A stretch of DNA of 64,000 nt from Gnetum montanum (GCA_015680685.1 MNCI01010141.1:620842-684841), one strand, 5' to 3'; numbered from the stretch's first letter, positions 1-12,792 are shown. The notes: generated from the sequence alone by a model not told the origin. Numbers and translations: made by a program.

Positions 1-467
1 GGAACATCATTATCTGGGTGACTACCTAAGGCAATTTCACCACCGTTATTTTTGCTTAGGACATGTGGAACATTCTGTGACAACTTTACTTTCATGGATT
101 CATGATGTCTCTCCTATTGCAAATCCCTTTGATGCTATGCCTTTGTGGGTTGATACTCTCTTGAGTCATGATCATGCACAATGTACTCTACCTATAAGTG
201 TTGCATACCAATTCATGTGAGATCACGAAGAAGCATGCCTGGGATAGAGCGATCAGGAGGTAACACTATGTTACCTTCTAAGTCTCGCCAATGCAGTTAT
301 TCATCCTAGTGAAAGATAAAGGTAAATTTTGGTACATATTCATTGGGATAAACATATACCACAGAAAACTATTGAGGGACTGGTAGATTATCATGTGTAC
401 TACACCTCTGATTGTTGCCTATATCAGACCTAGGTGGTGAAACACTTTCGTACAAAGAAAGAGACAT
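1..467 (-). pseudogene. gag N-terminal fragment of Ty3/gypsy element A
   Basis: Read on the minus strand this matches the gag start of element C (from 27984): the same order of a short N-terminal segment, a stretch ending in a Phe-Ile-Phe/His-Gln-Asp-Glu-like motif, and a downstream segment around the AGGCATGCTTCTTCGTGATC string near 226-245. The likely start codon is at 465-467. In-frame stops are present, so it is dead. It runs off the left window edge, so the rest of the element lies outside. Assignment rests on similarity to C inside this window plus the adjacent primer site and LTR. Confidence 0.75.
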
Positions 468-586
468 GATTGTCTATTCAGTGTGCAATGTATTCTTGTT
501 TACTATTTTTCTTTAATCAACCCCAAGGGTTCATTCTAATGATGTGAAAGATTTCCTATGTTCTAGTTAGCACACAAACAACAAAG

Positions 587-604
587 TCCTTGGCAATGGT
601 GCCA
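587..604 (-). other. Primer-binding site, tRNA-Asp type (element A)
   Basis: The minus strand reads TGGCACCATTGCCAAGGA directly after the LTR. This is the plant tRNA-Asp 3'-end complement (TGGCGCCGTTGCCGGGGA) with only G-to-A changes. It fixes element orientation and the LTR border. Confidence 0.8.
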
Positions 605-605
605 A

Positions 606-1444
606 TGATGAGCAATGAGGTATCTCTATACTCAACCATACGAATACGAGCATCCACGCATGATCCGGTCAAATTCCAAGGACTAAGTGCTTATGCACCT
701 TGATGGAATAAGGATGGGTTGGTTAATCATTATCTTCCCAAGCTTACTTATATGTCACGATTATATGGTTAAGTAAACTTGAGGCATATGATTTTTATAC
801 TTTTTATGTGTTTTTATGTCCTACTACTAATAAGGGAGGAGAGAGATAACTAAGTAACTAATTTAATTTGACTACTTATTAACTAGGCTCTAACTGATCC
901 TAACACTAGTATCTATTCTCACTTGTTGTACACATCCTGAACCAGTGCAACACTACTGGGATTACCAAATGTTAATCGTTACTAGGTTACTAAGTGTTAC
1001 ACACATGCTCGAAGTGATCGTACTGTGTGTGCTTACTTAGGAGAGTTGTAGGGTGAGAGAGAATCATTAATTAACTAAGGAAAGCATTAAGTAATAGTAA
1101 TTAACATTAATTAATCTATTTTGAATGCTACACGGTTTATCACAAAGTTCATCTTTATTACTATACACAAGGTGTGCTCAGGTACACAATGCTCGAATAA
1201 AGATCCATTCACTTTATGACTCCTAATGCGGGAATGCAGAAATAATTCTAACTTTGAAAGGGAGAAAAGGTAAGAGTTTGGGTAAGGAACTAAGACTAAC
1301 TATGTAAACCAAGTGTGCCCACCTCTTATTTATAGGCAATGAGGCAGGATGTGATATTGATATCTGACATCACATGGCAAGCTTCGAGATCACAGACCCA
1401 ATATCATGGATTCGATATCACAACCCTGATATCGTGGTTCATCA
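606..1444 (-). repeat. 5' LTR of gypsy element A
   Basis: On the minus strand the LTR starts TGATGAACC and ends CTCATCA next to the primer site. Its U5 end matches solo LTR B and the LTRs of C, E and G (conserved block with GAATTYGACCGGATC and a CGCTCGTATTC-like stretch). U3 carries degraded GATATC palindromes (about 1355-1435) followed by a TATA box. It belongs to the same subfamily as solo LTR B but is much more CpG-depleted, so it is older. Confidence 0.8.
1327..1334 (-). promoter_or_regulatory. LTR TATA box (element A)
   Basis: TATAAATA on the minus strand, just downstream of the GATATC array; it sits in the same place as in solo LTR B, C, E and G. Confidence 0.6.
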
Positions 1445-2476
1445 CCTAGGTCAATTAGTTAAATAATTATTAATGGAATGTGGATTTGGACCTACCAGGT
1501 GAATATACCAAAAGCAAGCGTGCCATGGGATCTATATATTTGTGTCTATCTATGGGATACTAGTATACTTTGGTCTTTCAATTTTTAGTATCCATAATGC
1601 TTTGCCATAGTAGGGATCTCGACCACTAACACTTATGAAGTACATAATGGGAAACATGTAAGACCCTAGATTTTTAAGTACCAGTATACATAATAGACAA
1701 TAGCCAAATGAAAATTGGGAAGTATATGGCCAAAAATAGAGAAGCAAAGTAGGAATGATAAATAAAAAAATAATATTCTTTTAAAATAAGAAGTAACATA
1801 AACTAAGGAACTAAATAAGATAAGGTAAATGATAAAAAAGAAAGGTAGATATTAAAATAAATATTGAGACAAGTCACTCTACCTTGTTCAGTGTCAAATC
1901 CTAGATTAAGGGTGGTGGAATAGAGAATGATTGTGAAGAATTGCTACCCCACCCATATACACTCTGCTTATAGAAGGAGGTTCTTAGTCGATGTTTTAAA
2001 GTGTGAGCTTTGGGCATCACTCCAATTGTAAGGTTCTTGTGGGAGTGTGACCCTACTCATGTTTGAAGGTGCTTATAAGGCTAGCTTTGTAGATGGACAA
2101 CTGCTATTTCTTGTTATTGTTGTTCTTGTCCTTTTTTTAAAACAAAATTGAAGCATATAAATGGGACTTCTTCAATCATGAGGTTCTTGTGAGAGCTAAA
2201 GTTATTTTTGAATTTTTTAATGGGTTTCTTACTTAGGTGCTAATTAAGTTTCATATGCTTTTACCATCTTTATTGCTAGTCCCAACATGGCACACACTTT
2301 CCACCTTATTGACTTATCCAAGAACATAATCAATAGAACCATTCATTAATAATCATGAACCGAACCTAGTTATTTCTCCTATGATTCATGGAACTTTTAA
2401 AAAATAAAGAATGTTAAGGAAAGGAAAAAAAGAGAGTTATTTTACATAGATTATTTATTTATTTTGGGGTCCGACA
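1445..2476. other. No gene; right end probably the 3' LTR of element D
   Basis: This is AT-rich sequence with no coding signal that I trust. A purine tract (minus strand, TGGGGGGA at 2477-2484) abuts position 2476, and the minus strand then begins TGTCGGACCCC. That is the expected polypurine-tract/LTR junction of element D. The left LTR border could not be located, and no second copy of this LTR was recognised on D's 5' side. Confidence 0.45.
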
Positions 2477-2899
2477 TCCCCCCATACATTATTTATTTAT
2501 TAATCTAAGGCTCACCCGTAGATAGATTTTGGAATTAAACTAATCTATCTCAAGGTAGAAGGAGTTGCCCTTTTCCCTTACATTCTAGACATGATGCTAA
2601 TGAATTCTTTAGAGTCCCAACTAATAATTGAGTTTCCTATTTTCCTCTAAATTTTTCAAGGAAACATTTGTAGACTATTATTTGCAAATTATTATATTAT
2701 AGTATTGAATAAGGTGCTTTCTTGAGGTTACTTCCCATAGCTTGGACAATAGCTTGAGGTGTTTCATTTCCTAAATCATCTTTAGGATAAGTTGGATCAT
2801 CTAAATTTACTAATTCATCTTCTTTTGGTTCCTCAATTTTATGTTGATGATATTACTTAAGTCCTTGACCATTTAGAAGAAATGTTGTAGATAAATCAT

Positions 2900-3930
2900 T
2901 GATAGGTGTACTTAAGACACTTCCATTACTGTGAGGTTGTACTACTTAGTAGGGTCCTTCCCACCAAGTTGTTAGCTTTCCTAAAAATTTATGTAGTATC
3001 ATGTTGTATAATAGGACTTTATCACCTATTGAAAAATGTTTCTTAAATATATTTTAATCATGCATACTTTTCATTTGTTTTTATTGATTATTTTCTTGTC
3101 AAGTACATGCAAATGTATTTTATCAAGTTCATGTATTTGAATCATTCTAAATTCTTGATTTGTTTCATCATCAAAATTTAATTATTTTGTTGATCATAAA
3201 TATTGGTATTTGATTTCCAAAAGTAATAAACATTGTTGTCCATAAACCAATTGATAAGGTGAATATCCTAAATTCACTTTATATGTAATCTTATAAGCCC
3301 AAAGTGCATCTTTTAATTTTTTAGACAAATCTTTCTTCTTAGTGCATATGGTTTTTGTTATAATATTTAGAATGATTCTATTTGCATTTTTCACTTGACT
3401 ATTTTTTTGGGGATGATAGGAAGTAGCTATCTTATGTTGGATTTCATGAGACTTAAGGAATTTTTCCATTATTTGATTTACAAAGTGGGTATCTTGATCA
3501 CTTATGATTGCTTGTGGGGTACCAAATCATGTTGGAATATGTTCCCATAGAAAAGCTACAACTACTTTAATATCATTTGTTGTGGTGGATTTAGCTTCTC
3601 CCACTAAGTTACATAGCCTATAAAAGTAAAAATATATTGACATTCATTAGACAATGAAAATGATCCAAAAAATTCTATACCTCATACATTAAATGGTTTC
3701 GTTATTAAGATTGGATTTAATGGAATTTCTTATCTTTTTGTCATTGCCCCTATTCTTTGAAATTTATCACATCCTTGGACATATTTATGAGCATATATAA
3801 ATATATTAGACTAATAAATCCACTTTTCAAGATTTTCATAGTGGTTCTCTGACTATCAAAGTGTCCACCTCTAAGGTCATTATGATACATATGTAAGATT
3901 TCTTGTTGCTCATCTTCAGCTACACATTTT
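2900..3930 (-). pseudogene. Integrase remnant of element D
   Basis: Three parts are visible on the minus strand. A zinc-binding His/Cys region with HMYHNDLRGGHF lies near 3800-3920. The catalytic core end has SDQDTHF then ATSYHPQKNSQVKNANR at 3194-3510. A C-terminal segment with a DKVLLYN-like motif and WWEGPY lies near 2940-3030. The residue 36 positions after the second catalytic Asp, normally Glu, is Lys (codon AAA). Reading frames are broken between the parts. Confidence 0.75.
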
Positions 3931-4540
3931 CTTGTTACATTGTTGTTATAGATTCTATAGAGATATGGTTTATTCCAAATGTATTTGGAGATGCTCCTTA
4001 GAAAATATTTCCTTTCTTGTTTACTCCATTGAGTTGGTGTTTTTATAATGGCAAGGTAATTTGTCATATTAGCAAACCAAGTGTCTTTTATTGTTGAAAA
4101 GAGTTGTTCATTAGAAAATTTATCATGAAATCCTCTTTTTATCCTATTTTCATCCATTTTTTCTAGTCTAGAAAGATTGGTTTCATAACATTTTTCCTAA
4201 CCCTTTTATCTAAAATGTCTAGATCAAATTCTTGGAGTAATAGGCACCATCGTATTATCCTATCATTTTCTATTTTTTTGTTTGCTAGAAATTTAATGGT
4301 AGAATGATTATTGTAAACTCTAGTTTTATATCCTGTTAAATAATGTCTAAACTTATCCAAAGAATACATAATGGCCAAGAGTTCTTTTTTTGTAATTGTA
4401 TAATTTACTTGGGCTTTATCTAGACTTTTAGAGACATAGTAAATTACTCTTGGTTTATTATGTATGTATTGTTCCAAGAGTATCCCCATAGCTATGTCAC
4501 TAGCATCATACATCAAATCCAATGGAAAATATCAATTAGG
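3931..4540 (-). pseudogene. RNase H remnant of element D
   Basis: The open stretch 4163-4522 has the retroelement RNase H pattern: YDASDIAMGILLEQ near its start, TKKELLAIMYSLDKFRHYL in the middle, NNHSTIKFLANKK, then the tether-like LQEFDLDILDKR. The first catalytic Asp and the Glu of KELLA are present. It continues toward integrase through 3931-4157 in a different frame. Not functional as read. Confidence 0.75.
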
Positions 4541-5489
4541 CGCATTAAGTATAGGAGTAGTAGTTACTCTTTTTGTGAGTTCAAAGAAAGCTTATTCGTA
4601 GTGATCAATTCGTGTAAAAGAAACATCCTTTTCTAAGAGCATGTAAAGCATCTTGGCTATTTTTGATAAGTACTTAATAAATCATCTATAATATCTAGCA
4701 TTTCCTAAGAAGGATTGAAGAGTTTTTAAGTTTGTTGGGGCTGGAAGTGTAGAGATTATGTTTACTTTTTCCTTATCCATTCTTATCCCTTCTTTAGAAA
4801 TTACATGCTTTAAAACTACACTACTTGTGATCATTAAATGACTCTTTTTCTAACTAATTTTAAATTTTTATCAATGCATCTATCTAAGACACATTTCAAA
4901 TGTTTTAATGTTTGTTCATAAGTATCCCTATATACTAGGAAATCACCCATAAATACTTCTACATGTTTTTCTAACATATCAGAAAACACTGATATCATAA
5001 CCCTCTTGAAGGTAGTGGATGCATTACAAACACAAAAGGGCATCTGATGGTAAGAAAAAATTCCATATGGACATGTGAAGGTTGTTTTATGTTGATCTTT
5101 TATTGTAATGGATACTAAATTATAACCACTAAACCCATCCAAACAACAATAGTACTCATTCCCCTCTAATCTCTCCAAAATTTGATCTATGTATGAAAGG
5201 GGAAAGTGATCTTTCTTTTTGTTTTGATTAAGTTTTCTATAGTCCATGTAAACTCACCATTTTCCTTACTTTTAGGTACTATAGTGATAGGGCTTATTCA
5301 TTCGCTATCAGCTATTTGATAAATAATTTCTTCATTCCAAAGCTTAGAAATTTCATCTTTAATAATTTTCTTTAAAGCTAGATTGATTGTTCTTAGGGGA
5401 ATTCGATCCAGTTCAATGTTTTCTTCAAGATAGATGTGATGTTGGCATATGCTGGGTGAAATTCCTTGATGGGGATTGTCATAGTTCAA
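4541..5489 (-). pseudogene. Reverse transcriptase remnant of element D
   Basis: Segments 5298-5489 (N-terminal, ending IIYQIADSE) and 4834-5247 carry the RT fingers and palm: DYRKLNQ, DHFPLSYIDQILERL, YCCLDGFSGYN, TFTCPYGIFSYHQMPF. The catalytic box is FMGDF at 4939-4953 where F/Y-x-D-D is required, so one of the two essential Asp residues is Gly. A frame break separates the segments. The connection toward RNase H is in further frames at 4541-4830. Confidence 0.8.
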
Positions 5490-5686
5490 TTAAAATGCCT
5501 TAGTCTTTCTTTTTAAAACTTCTACTATTTATTTCTTGCCTATTAGAAAGTTGAAAATTAATTATTAAGGGCTTATTTTTGTCAAGGAAAATATACATAA
5601 GATTACTAGGTAATTCTTGAAGTTCCAAGGAGTCATTATTTGGTGGTTGAATTATTTCTTCTACTTCTTGATCCCAAATTCAAAAG

Positions 5687-6200
5687 CTAATCAAGAAGAT
5701 CTTGTTCCTTTGTGAAGGGGTCTAAGAATCTTTCCTCAAAATTATTTACTACTAATTTTTTCTTATTTTGTGCCACTACTATTGTGGGTATTGTATAGAG
5801 CATCCTTGCTTCTTTAATATTTTGGTTTAATTGGTCCTCTTTTGCTTTGTCATATATATTAAGCATAAAACTAAGATTGACAAAAGATAATTGGAATTGC
5901 CTTGATCTACAATTAATTACAACATTAGCTACTACTAACCATGATCTTCCTAATATAATGGGGAAAAAATATAGATCTTTTAGTTCCAACACAAAAAAAT
6001 CAATTGGGTATTTTCCTTTTTCAACCTGTACTATTAAATATTTGACCACTCCTATGAGTCTCACAATTGAGCCATTAGTAAAAGATATTGCCATATTTAC
6101 TTTCCTTACATCCTCTAACTTAAGTGACCTAGCCATTTCAAGTGGCTTAATATTGATGTTGGCTCCTAAATCCAATAAGGAATTTTCAATATTTTTCCAT
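5687..6200 (-). pseudogene. Retropepsin-like protease remnant of element D
   Basis: The minus strand carries DLGANINIKPLEMA (the plant gypsy form of the D-S/T-G-A active site) and, about 70 residues on, PIILGRSWLVVANVVINC, the typical flap/second-half motif. The open stretch is 162 codons and extends past the domain toward RT. It sits between gag and RT, as expected. Confidence 0.75.
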
Positions 6201-6899
6201 TTATCTTCTTTAGTATTGTGGGAACCACTAGATCTTGGTATTTAGGAACTTCTTGGCTTTTTATAAGTTGAGACAAATTGTAAACCAAATAAACTTGTTT
6301 AGGAATTTTTTTATTTTTTCCTTTTATGCATAATACCCTTTAGTATTTAGCATAAATATTTGTATCTTTAAAACTTTCTCTAATGGAATATGTAAATATA
6401 ATTCATTAAACATTTTTCTATATGTGCTTTGGTTATAAATTCCTCTTATAATCATTTAGGAAAAGGAGGTAAGACTATTTTCCTAGGCAAAGGAGGAGAG
6501 ATTAATGATCATTCTTCTTATTTTGTGGATTGGTTACTTCCTTTCTCATTCATTATATGTGGTTGATTCTTTTCTTGTATCTCAATTTCTTACAAACTAA
6601 CCTTCTCCATAGGTCTAGGATTAATAATTTTTTCACTCCTAGTGATAATAGAATGCAAATGTTCCTTATCCTTCCTTTATGATGTAGGATTTGGATCTGG
6701 TTGGGAACATAATTCATTCTTTGTCAAGTCTTGAAATCATCTTCTTTTCTCATTTATAAATTTTCTACTTTTTGTAATGAAGAAAGTAAGATTTTGAGTG
6801 AGTCTATCTAAGTGTTCACTTGTTTGGCCCTTAAAAGTTCTATAATTGTTTTAGGAGTACTATTGTTGAAAAGATGGTCTTTTTTGAAATGTAGTTATT

Positions 6900-8027
6900 A
6901 GTTGGGCTATATATTATTGGAAATCCTTTATAGATTCTTGTACCTCCTCATGGAAATAGGATAAGGTTGGACAAGTGATGTAATCATGCTGTTGGCTATT
7001 GCAAATATTACATGCTTTACCTTGCACCATATGGGTTTGTTTCTTTATTAAACGAGTTAACTCATCAAATTTTTTATTTAGTTGTTTAGTTTGTTGGGTC
7101 ATGCCTTGCATAATATTAAGTTTTGGCCATTTCTTACTTTGATAAACAAATGAATCTATTATTCTCTAGCTATTCCCTGGTGTTACATTTAATATATTTC
7201 CACTATACACAAAGTCAACATTTTGCCTACAATATGGTAATATGCCTTCTACAAAGATTTGGATAAGTTGGTGGTTTGGAAATTCATGGTAGGGATTTTT
7301 CATACATAGTCCCTTAAACCTATCAAAAGTACTCTCATAGTCCTCATGTTCTTTACATGAAACTTATCAATTGCTTTCTTAATGAGTACAACCTATCATT
7401 GTAAAGAAATATTTGGAGAAAGACAACCTTGAATTCATCCCATGAACTAATTTGTGTCCTAAGGGTTTGTAGCTAAAAATTAGCTTTATCCTTTATGCTT
7501 GATTTGAAGGAAATCATTTTAGTTCTATTTCTACTTTGAGGTACTAACATTGCAAGTATGGTTTCAAATTCTCTTATATGAGTGATTGGATCTTCATCAT
7601 TGATCCCCCTAAAAATAGATAGTAAATGAATATTTTTTACTTCAACATCCCTATATTGGAGAAAAACTAATGGCCATTGAGGTATTACTGGTGTTCTTTG
7701 GTTTAATAAGTCCCCAAGAGTTTGTCCTTGATAGGCTTGTTCAACTGGAATATTAGAGCCTATACTACTAGAGGAAAAAGGAATTGAGCCAAATGAAAGC
7801 GGAGGTGGTGTATGATATGAAGGAGATCCAATTGTGAAAGTAGTGGCTACTGTTGGAGTCACAATTGGACTTGGTATGGAAACAAATTCTATTTAAGTAA
7901 TGGGAATTTGAAGGTTTAATGTATTTAGCAATTGGGAGATTCCTCTAATAGTGGACATGTTGCTTAGTATTTGACCAAAGGTTAAATTTTGAGAACGAGC
8001 TACTGTAGTTGAATTTGTTATTTGCAT
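6900..8027 (-). pseudogene. gag remnant of element D
   Basis: The likely start is at 8025-8027 (MQITNSTTVARSQNL). The open stretch 7473-7862 ends in the gag core motif INDEDPITHIREFETILA. Downstream, 6914-7111 has a zinc knuckle CNICNSQQHDYITC (C-x2-C-x4-H-x4-C, all four ligands present). Stops and a frame change separate the two parts. Confidence 0.7.
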
Positions 8028-8627
8028 TGTAATATTTGATGCATCAAAAATAGGATTTAAAAATGTGAAAAATTTAAATTTTATTTTTTCTTTTTCTTGA
8101 AATTTTTTTGTTCGATTTCCCTCTTTATTATTTTGTTTCTTTAGAGAGGTTAACGAAATAGAACTAGGCTAACCTTGTTCCTCTTGGATTTGTTTCAAAT
8201 TAGTTCTAGTAGATTTATAATAGCTAGTGATGTTTCTAGGAGGTTAGATTCATGTTGGATTTTTATGTTGATTGGTTAGTCTCATTTAACAAACACACTC
8301 CTATTTAGCACATTCATGGACAACTAATCAAAAAATTTTGCAGATTGATTTAATTACATCTGTAATTACTTTCTTAATTGCTAATTTTTTGTAACTTTGT
8401 TTAGTTTGAAAAATCAAGGGAACTAATTCTTCTTATTGTACCTTTTCCTTATTTTTAATATTTTTACTTTTCTTTTTATAAGAAAAACAATTACAATAAA
8501 CCATTTCTAGAACTACTAACAAAAAATATGCAAATGAAAATAGTGTGTACCTTTTTAGAAGTTCTAAACCTTTAGATGAAATTTGAAAAGCATATTGAAT
8601 CCTTGATGATGATTAACTTTGCTAGCC

Positions 8628-8645
8628 TCCTTAGTAATGATGCCA
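8628..8645 (-). other. Degraded tRNA-Asp primer-binding site (element D)
   Basis: The minus strand reads TGGCATCATTACTAAGGA. Relative to the tRNA-Asp complement TGGCGCCGTTGCCGGGGA, every difference is a C-to-T or G-to-A transition. It lies three bases from the LTR border at 8649. Confidence 0.6.
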
Positions 8646-8648
8646 AAT

Positions 8649-9077
8649 TGATGAGTCTACCAAAGTTTGGTGCTCAGTTACCTTCATTGTAAATATGTTA
8701 CCTTGTTTGTGACTAACTCATGAGTCATATTCATGAAGGAATGGTTTAAAGTTAAAGAAATCATCAAGAAAATAAATGATTAGATGCAAATCCAATTGAA
8801 ATCCCACACTTACGACTATCACTCATAAGTAAAATCAAAGATTTCACCCTAACTTCTAAACTCAATTTCAAGGGTTGAAATTAAATGATTTAACTAGACT
8901 GAAAGCATGACATATCTATATGACTAACTCTACTATGAATGCCACATATTTAATTGATTGGTGTTATAAAATTATCATGCAATTCATGATTAACATATGC
9001 TAAAAATAAGATAAAATAAAATAGATAAAAATTAATTTTAGTATTGCTTCATGTTTCTGATGGTGGTGGTACCTCCA
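8649..9077. other. Short stretch: 5' LTR stub of D abutting ORF F
   Basis: It begins with TGATGAGTC on the plus strand, the LTR end next to the primer site, but no matching LTR start was found before ORF F. No coding signal. Part of it may be 3' untranslated sequence of F. Confidence 0.3.
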
Positions 9078-11759
9078 TTAGCATTTTCCCTTTGTTATTT
9101 GGCTTCTTAACTAGTATTTATTTAGTAAGACCCTCAGATTGTCCTCCTTAGTTCTAGGAACATGCATCATCCATGCTAGTTCAACAATGTTTGTAGGCAT
9201 TGACACTTCCCAGGGACATGAAATTTGTGAAAACATTTTACTAACTTTGATGTACCATATTATGAATTGAGTACTTTTTATCTTAAAGGCTCTAGACATC
9301 TTCTACAACTCTTCATAATCAGTCATCATTTTGGCCAAATTTGTAGCTACATTTTGACTACTTGTAGTTTAGAGTTTACAATGTGAAGATTTAATTATGC
9401 ATCCTTCCTATTTGAAAAGTTCTTTTTATACATGAAATATACTGTAGGCACTTGCTTCTTCAATTTTGTTTTTGGCTTGCTTGCTATCAAGATGGCTAAG
9501 TTAGAACAATGGAGATTTACTAACCCCATGTATTCTATCAGGTCCTTTATTTTTATATCTTTGTTCTTTAGCTGTACTTGATGAAGATTGGCAAGAATAT
9601 CTAGGATGGATTACTAATAAGATGTTTGCTGTGTAACAAAACTGGTCTTGGCTTTAGCCATTTATACTTATTTCTCATTGATCTATTTGTACATGCCCAC
9701 TTAATCTCTGAAATGTTCCTTGAGCCTTTTTTGTTTCTTGGCCTTATTTTTCCATGCATCGATTCCAATGGCTAATTTCTGTTAGATTTCATGTACTTCT
9801 TCCATAGATAAAGTTATGTTTTCATGAGCTAATTGTCTTATGTCTAGGTTGACTTTGACAAATTACTCTCTTAGTTGAGGAATACTTTATTTAAGTATGT
9901 TATTTTTCTTTTTAATGTATGTCAACCTCAAATTCTCTACTGTAATTTTTTTTCTTTCTCTAGTGCAGTGATTGCCTTAGCATGGATGTATGTTTGAGCA
10001 TTTGCTATTGAGGCATTCCATACTACTCTTTCTTTCTCCATCTTCAATTTTCTTTGCTAGTCATCAATTGACCAATTTGCCTTAGCATGGATGTATGTTT
10101 GCTAGCCCTGTGCAATGTGTCATGTAGGATGTTATTTTTCATCTTTCACTATAGCTATATCTTCTTGTACCCTTTGCACTTCACTCTCTACATGTTGCAT
10201 CCTTGTTTCTACATGACAAGATTTTCTTTTGTGGTTATTAATTAAGACTACATTGTAGTAATATTACTAGGGATATCAAAATGATTCTTCATTAATTACA
10301 ATAGTCTTTCCAATGTATATTCATGTTCAACATGGGACATTATTTCCTTTCTAGAAGTTTTGGCTAATGTCTACACATCTTTGGCTCCAAAAATATCTTT
10401 TGGTGGTACAATGAGAATAATTAATGACTTCTTGATATGGTCACCACAACTATAGCTCTTTCTTTAGTTTCTAACATCACTTGGAATGATGTAGTGTTCC
10501 TAAAAATTTATTGTGCCTAGTCATTATTCTCTCCTTCTTGCAAAGATACTTGACCACTGGTGAATCCTATGGATATGGTAGCCATGCTTGTATGAATCCT
10601 TATCCTATACATGCTTGATACTTTCTTGCTATCCTAACTGATTATTTCAGTAATATGTTATAGATGACTCATCAAAGGCCTATAGTTAGGTTATGATAGT
10701 GGAGCACTTAGTCTTGCTCAGTCTATAGTTGGAGTTGATCCATTGGATCCTACTTGTTCTATGTCTATAGCTATAATGTTTACTGTTGGTGTTGATCCTA
10801 CTGTAGCATTAGTGCTTGCTAGTTTTTCTACTTGATCTTTCTTTTGTAGCATTGGCTTAGGGATTTTTGCCTATGAAGAATTTTGGGATTTTTGAAAAAT
10901 AGCATTGATGTAGTTCAAAATTCTAGCTTATTTGCACAACTTTCTAATAAGATAAATAAATGGAAGAGTGGGTTCCCCTATCTTCTTCTCCTTAAATTTT
11001 CTCTATATCTCTAGAAACAATAGATGGAATATGTTAGCTTGAAATTTTTCCATTAAGATAGCACTTCCTTAGGTAGCATAGGTGGAAACTCTATTGATTT
11101 TCTTCTTTGGGAAAATATGGTATGTTCTAATCTTAAAGTAGATGTTTTTATAGAGTGGATAATCCATGGTAATCTTCTTCTAGAGTTTCATATGCCCTTT
11201 ACAACCATAAATTTCTTACTTCTATGTTGAACCTTGTAAATATCTGAGTAATATTAGCTTTGACATTTGGTAAATTTAGTACCCTTGAGATTTCTTCAAC
11301 TGAACATGGCACCATCACTTCCTCTATCATCATGGTTGCATCATCCTATTTTTTTTTTATCAAAATTAATAAACTTTTCTCAAATACTAGTTTTGATTAC
11401 TTAAAATGGTTGGTCATAATGGTGAGGCTTGAAGTTTTTCATGTACCTTTGCAGGTACAAGCTTCATGAATGGCTTAAAATTAAGTTACACTATCATAGT
11501 CAACATGATAGGCTTCTCCTAAATATCCTATAAACACTCATTAGAGACTGTTAGGTGTTGTTCCTATTCTAGAGCTAGTGGTACATTAGCTTCTGCTTGT
11601 GCAGATTATCCTATTACAGGTGCACTAATGGATGGTATATGATTATTTTTCTTACTCTACAGGAAGAGTTTGTTTTGCATCTCATCCTCTTCATCTCTCT
11701 TTAGGCTTCTTTTTCCTTAGTTGTGATTGTCCCCTAGCTTCGAGTCTCTTTGGAAGCAT
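9078..11759 (-). pseudogene. ~890-codon ORF of unknown function (copy F)
   Basis: Minus-strand decayed ORF, homologous along its length to 20003-22767 inside element E. Both start with ATG followed by TTCCAAAGAGACT and both end at a TAA followed by TGG. The best preserved part is 9111-9299 (SKMFSQISCPWEVSMPTNIV, ELAWMMHVPR). The middle part (about 9700-10250) is Lys/Glu/Gln-rich and likely coiled coil, with NASIANAQTYIHAKA. Many stops interrupt it. I recognise no family. In E the ORF lies behind integrase, where plant gypsy elements sometimes carry an extra or env-like ORF, but I see no membrane segment here. No gag/pol flanks this copy. Confidence 0.6.
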
Positions 11760-11932
11760 TTGGAAAACAATTTAAATAAGCCTTCTTACAAAGTTATTAT
11801 ACCTTGCCAAAATATTTTCTATTTTGCTTTGTTTCCTCTAAAATACCTCAAACCTTTTCTCTCTCTCTTTTTCCCAAGCCCACATTCCTAAATTCTTTGA
11901 TGAGTGAAAATGAAATATAATAAGGGTAGGGA

Positions 11933-11943
11933 CCTATTTATGG
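11933..11943 (-). promoter_or_regulatory. TATA-like element upstream of ORF F
   Basis: The minus strand reads CCATAAATAGG, about 175 bases upstream of the F start codon, followed by pyrimidine-rich leader-like sequence. It suggests the ORF may have had its own promoter. Weak evidence on its own. Confidence 0.3.
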
Positions 11944-12389
11944 AAGAGGGATCTCATGCGGTGCAACACGTTGCTTAGGTACATGTTAGTAGACATGACC
12001 TTTTTTTCACACAGAAATACATTTATGTTCTATTCATCTACAAAAATGTGAAAGAAACCTTTATCGTGGATGCAGAAAATATTGATTAATGAGGTGGGGT
12101 GATGAGTGGCGAGATACCCCTACACTCAACCATATGAATACGAGCGTCGCACACGCGATCCGGTCGAACTCTGCAGATGGACTAGTTGTGGCACCTAGAT
12201 AGTTAGCCTTAGGTCGCAGTTCGCTGTCTTCCCATCTAGACTAGTTTTGCATATGTCACGTATGGTTTAGTCTAGATGAGGTGTATGATGTGTTCTAATC
12301 TAATGCTACTCCTGGAGGCAATGGAAAATAATATTAACTAATTCTAAGCTAAGAGGAAAAGGTAAGAAAATCTAATCTAGCCTAAGTGC

Positions 12390-12420
12390 NNNNNNNNNNN
12401 NNNNNNNNNNNNNNNNNNNN
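12390..12420. other. Assembly gap (31 N)
   Basis: Run of N inside solo LTR B. True length unknown, so the LTR length is approximate. Confidence 0.95.
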
Positions 12421-12754
12421 ACTAATCGCGATAAGTAACCGATTCCTTAACTAGCCGTACACACCCGTAGATGCTCGTAGTCAAGTCGTACTTACACCGT
12501 GCTATGAAAGCAATAAATAACATGAAATAAATAACAATAAATAAACTAAGTGAATGCTGTAATGATGAAGTAATCTCGATCTTTATTGCCGGTCATGTGC
12601 GTGTCCAAGTACGGCACACTCGAATAAAGACACCGTAGAATCACATTCACCACACTGCGGGCAGACACGGGAAAATTCTAACTCTGGAGGGATCAAACTG
12701 CCAAAGCTTCACTACACTAAAATTGGGATCCCTAAACAAGGGAGAGCCACCTCT

Positions 12755-12762
12755 TATTTATA
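12755..12762 (-). promoter_or_regulatory. LTR TATA box (solo LTR B)
   Basis: TATAAATA on the minus strand, directly downstream of the GCGATATCGC array. Confidence 0.65.
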
Positions 12763-12792
12763 GACATGACGGCTGACTACGATATCGTGTAT

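Larger units (their letters stand above)
2477..8648 (-). mobile_element. Ty3/gypsy element D, internal region (Athila/Tat-like), decayed
   Basis: Minus-strand order is primer site (8628-8645), gag (8027-6900), protease, reverse transcriptase, RNase H, integrase, polypurine tract (2477-2484). The domain order and the HFPL..IDQ..ERL..Y.CLDG.SGYN type of RT place it in the non-chromovirus Athila/Tat branch of Ty3/gypsy. All domains carry stops or frameshifts. The junction between the primer site and sequence beginning TGATGAGTC on the plus strand at 8649 marks the 5' LTR border. That LTR is truncated or unrecognised. Confidence 0.8.

Noticed and set aside
5847-6245. 132-codon plus-strand ORF
   Set aside because: Antisense shadow of the element D protease, which has recognisable motifs on the other strand.
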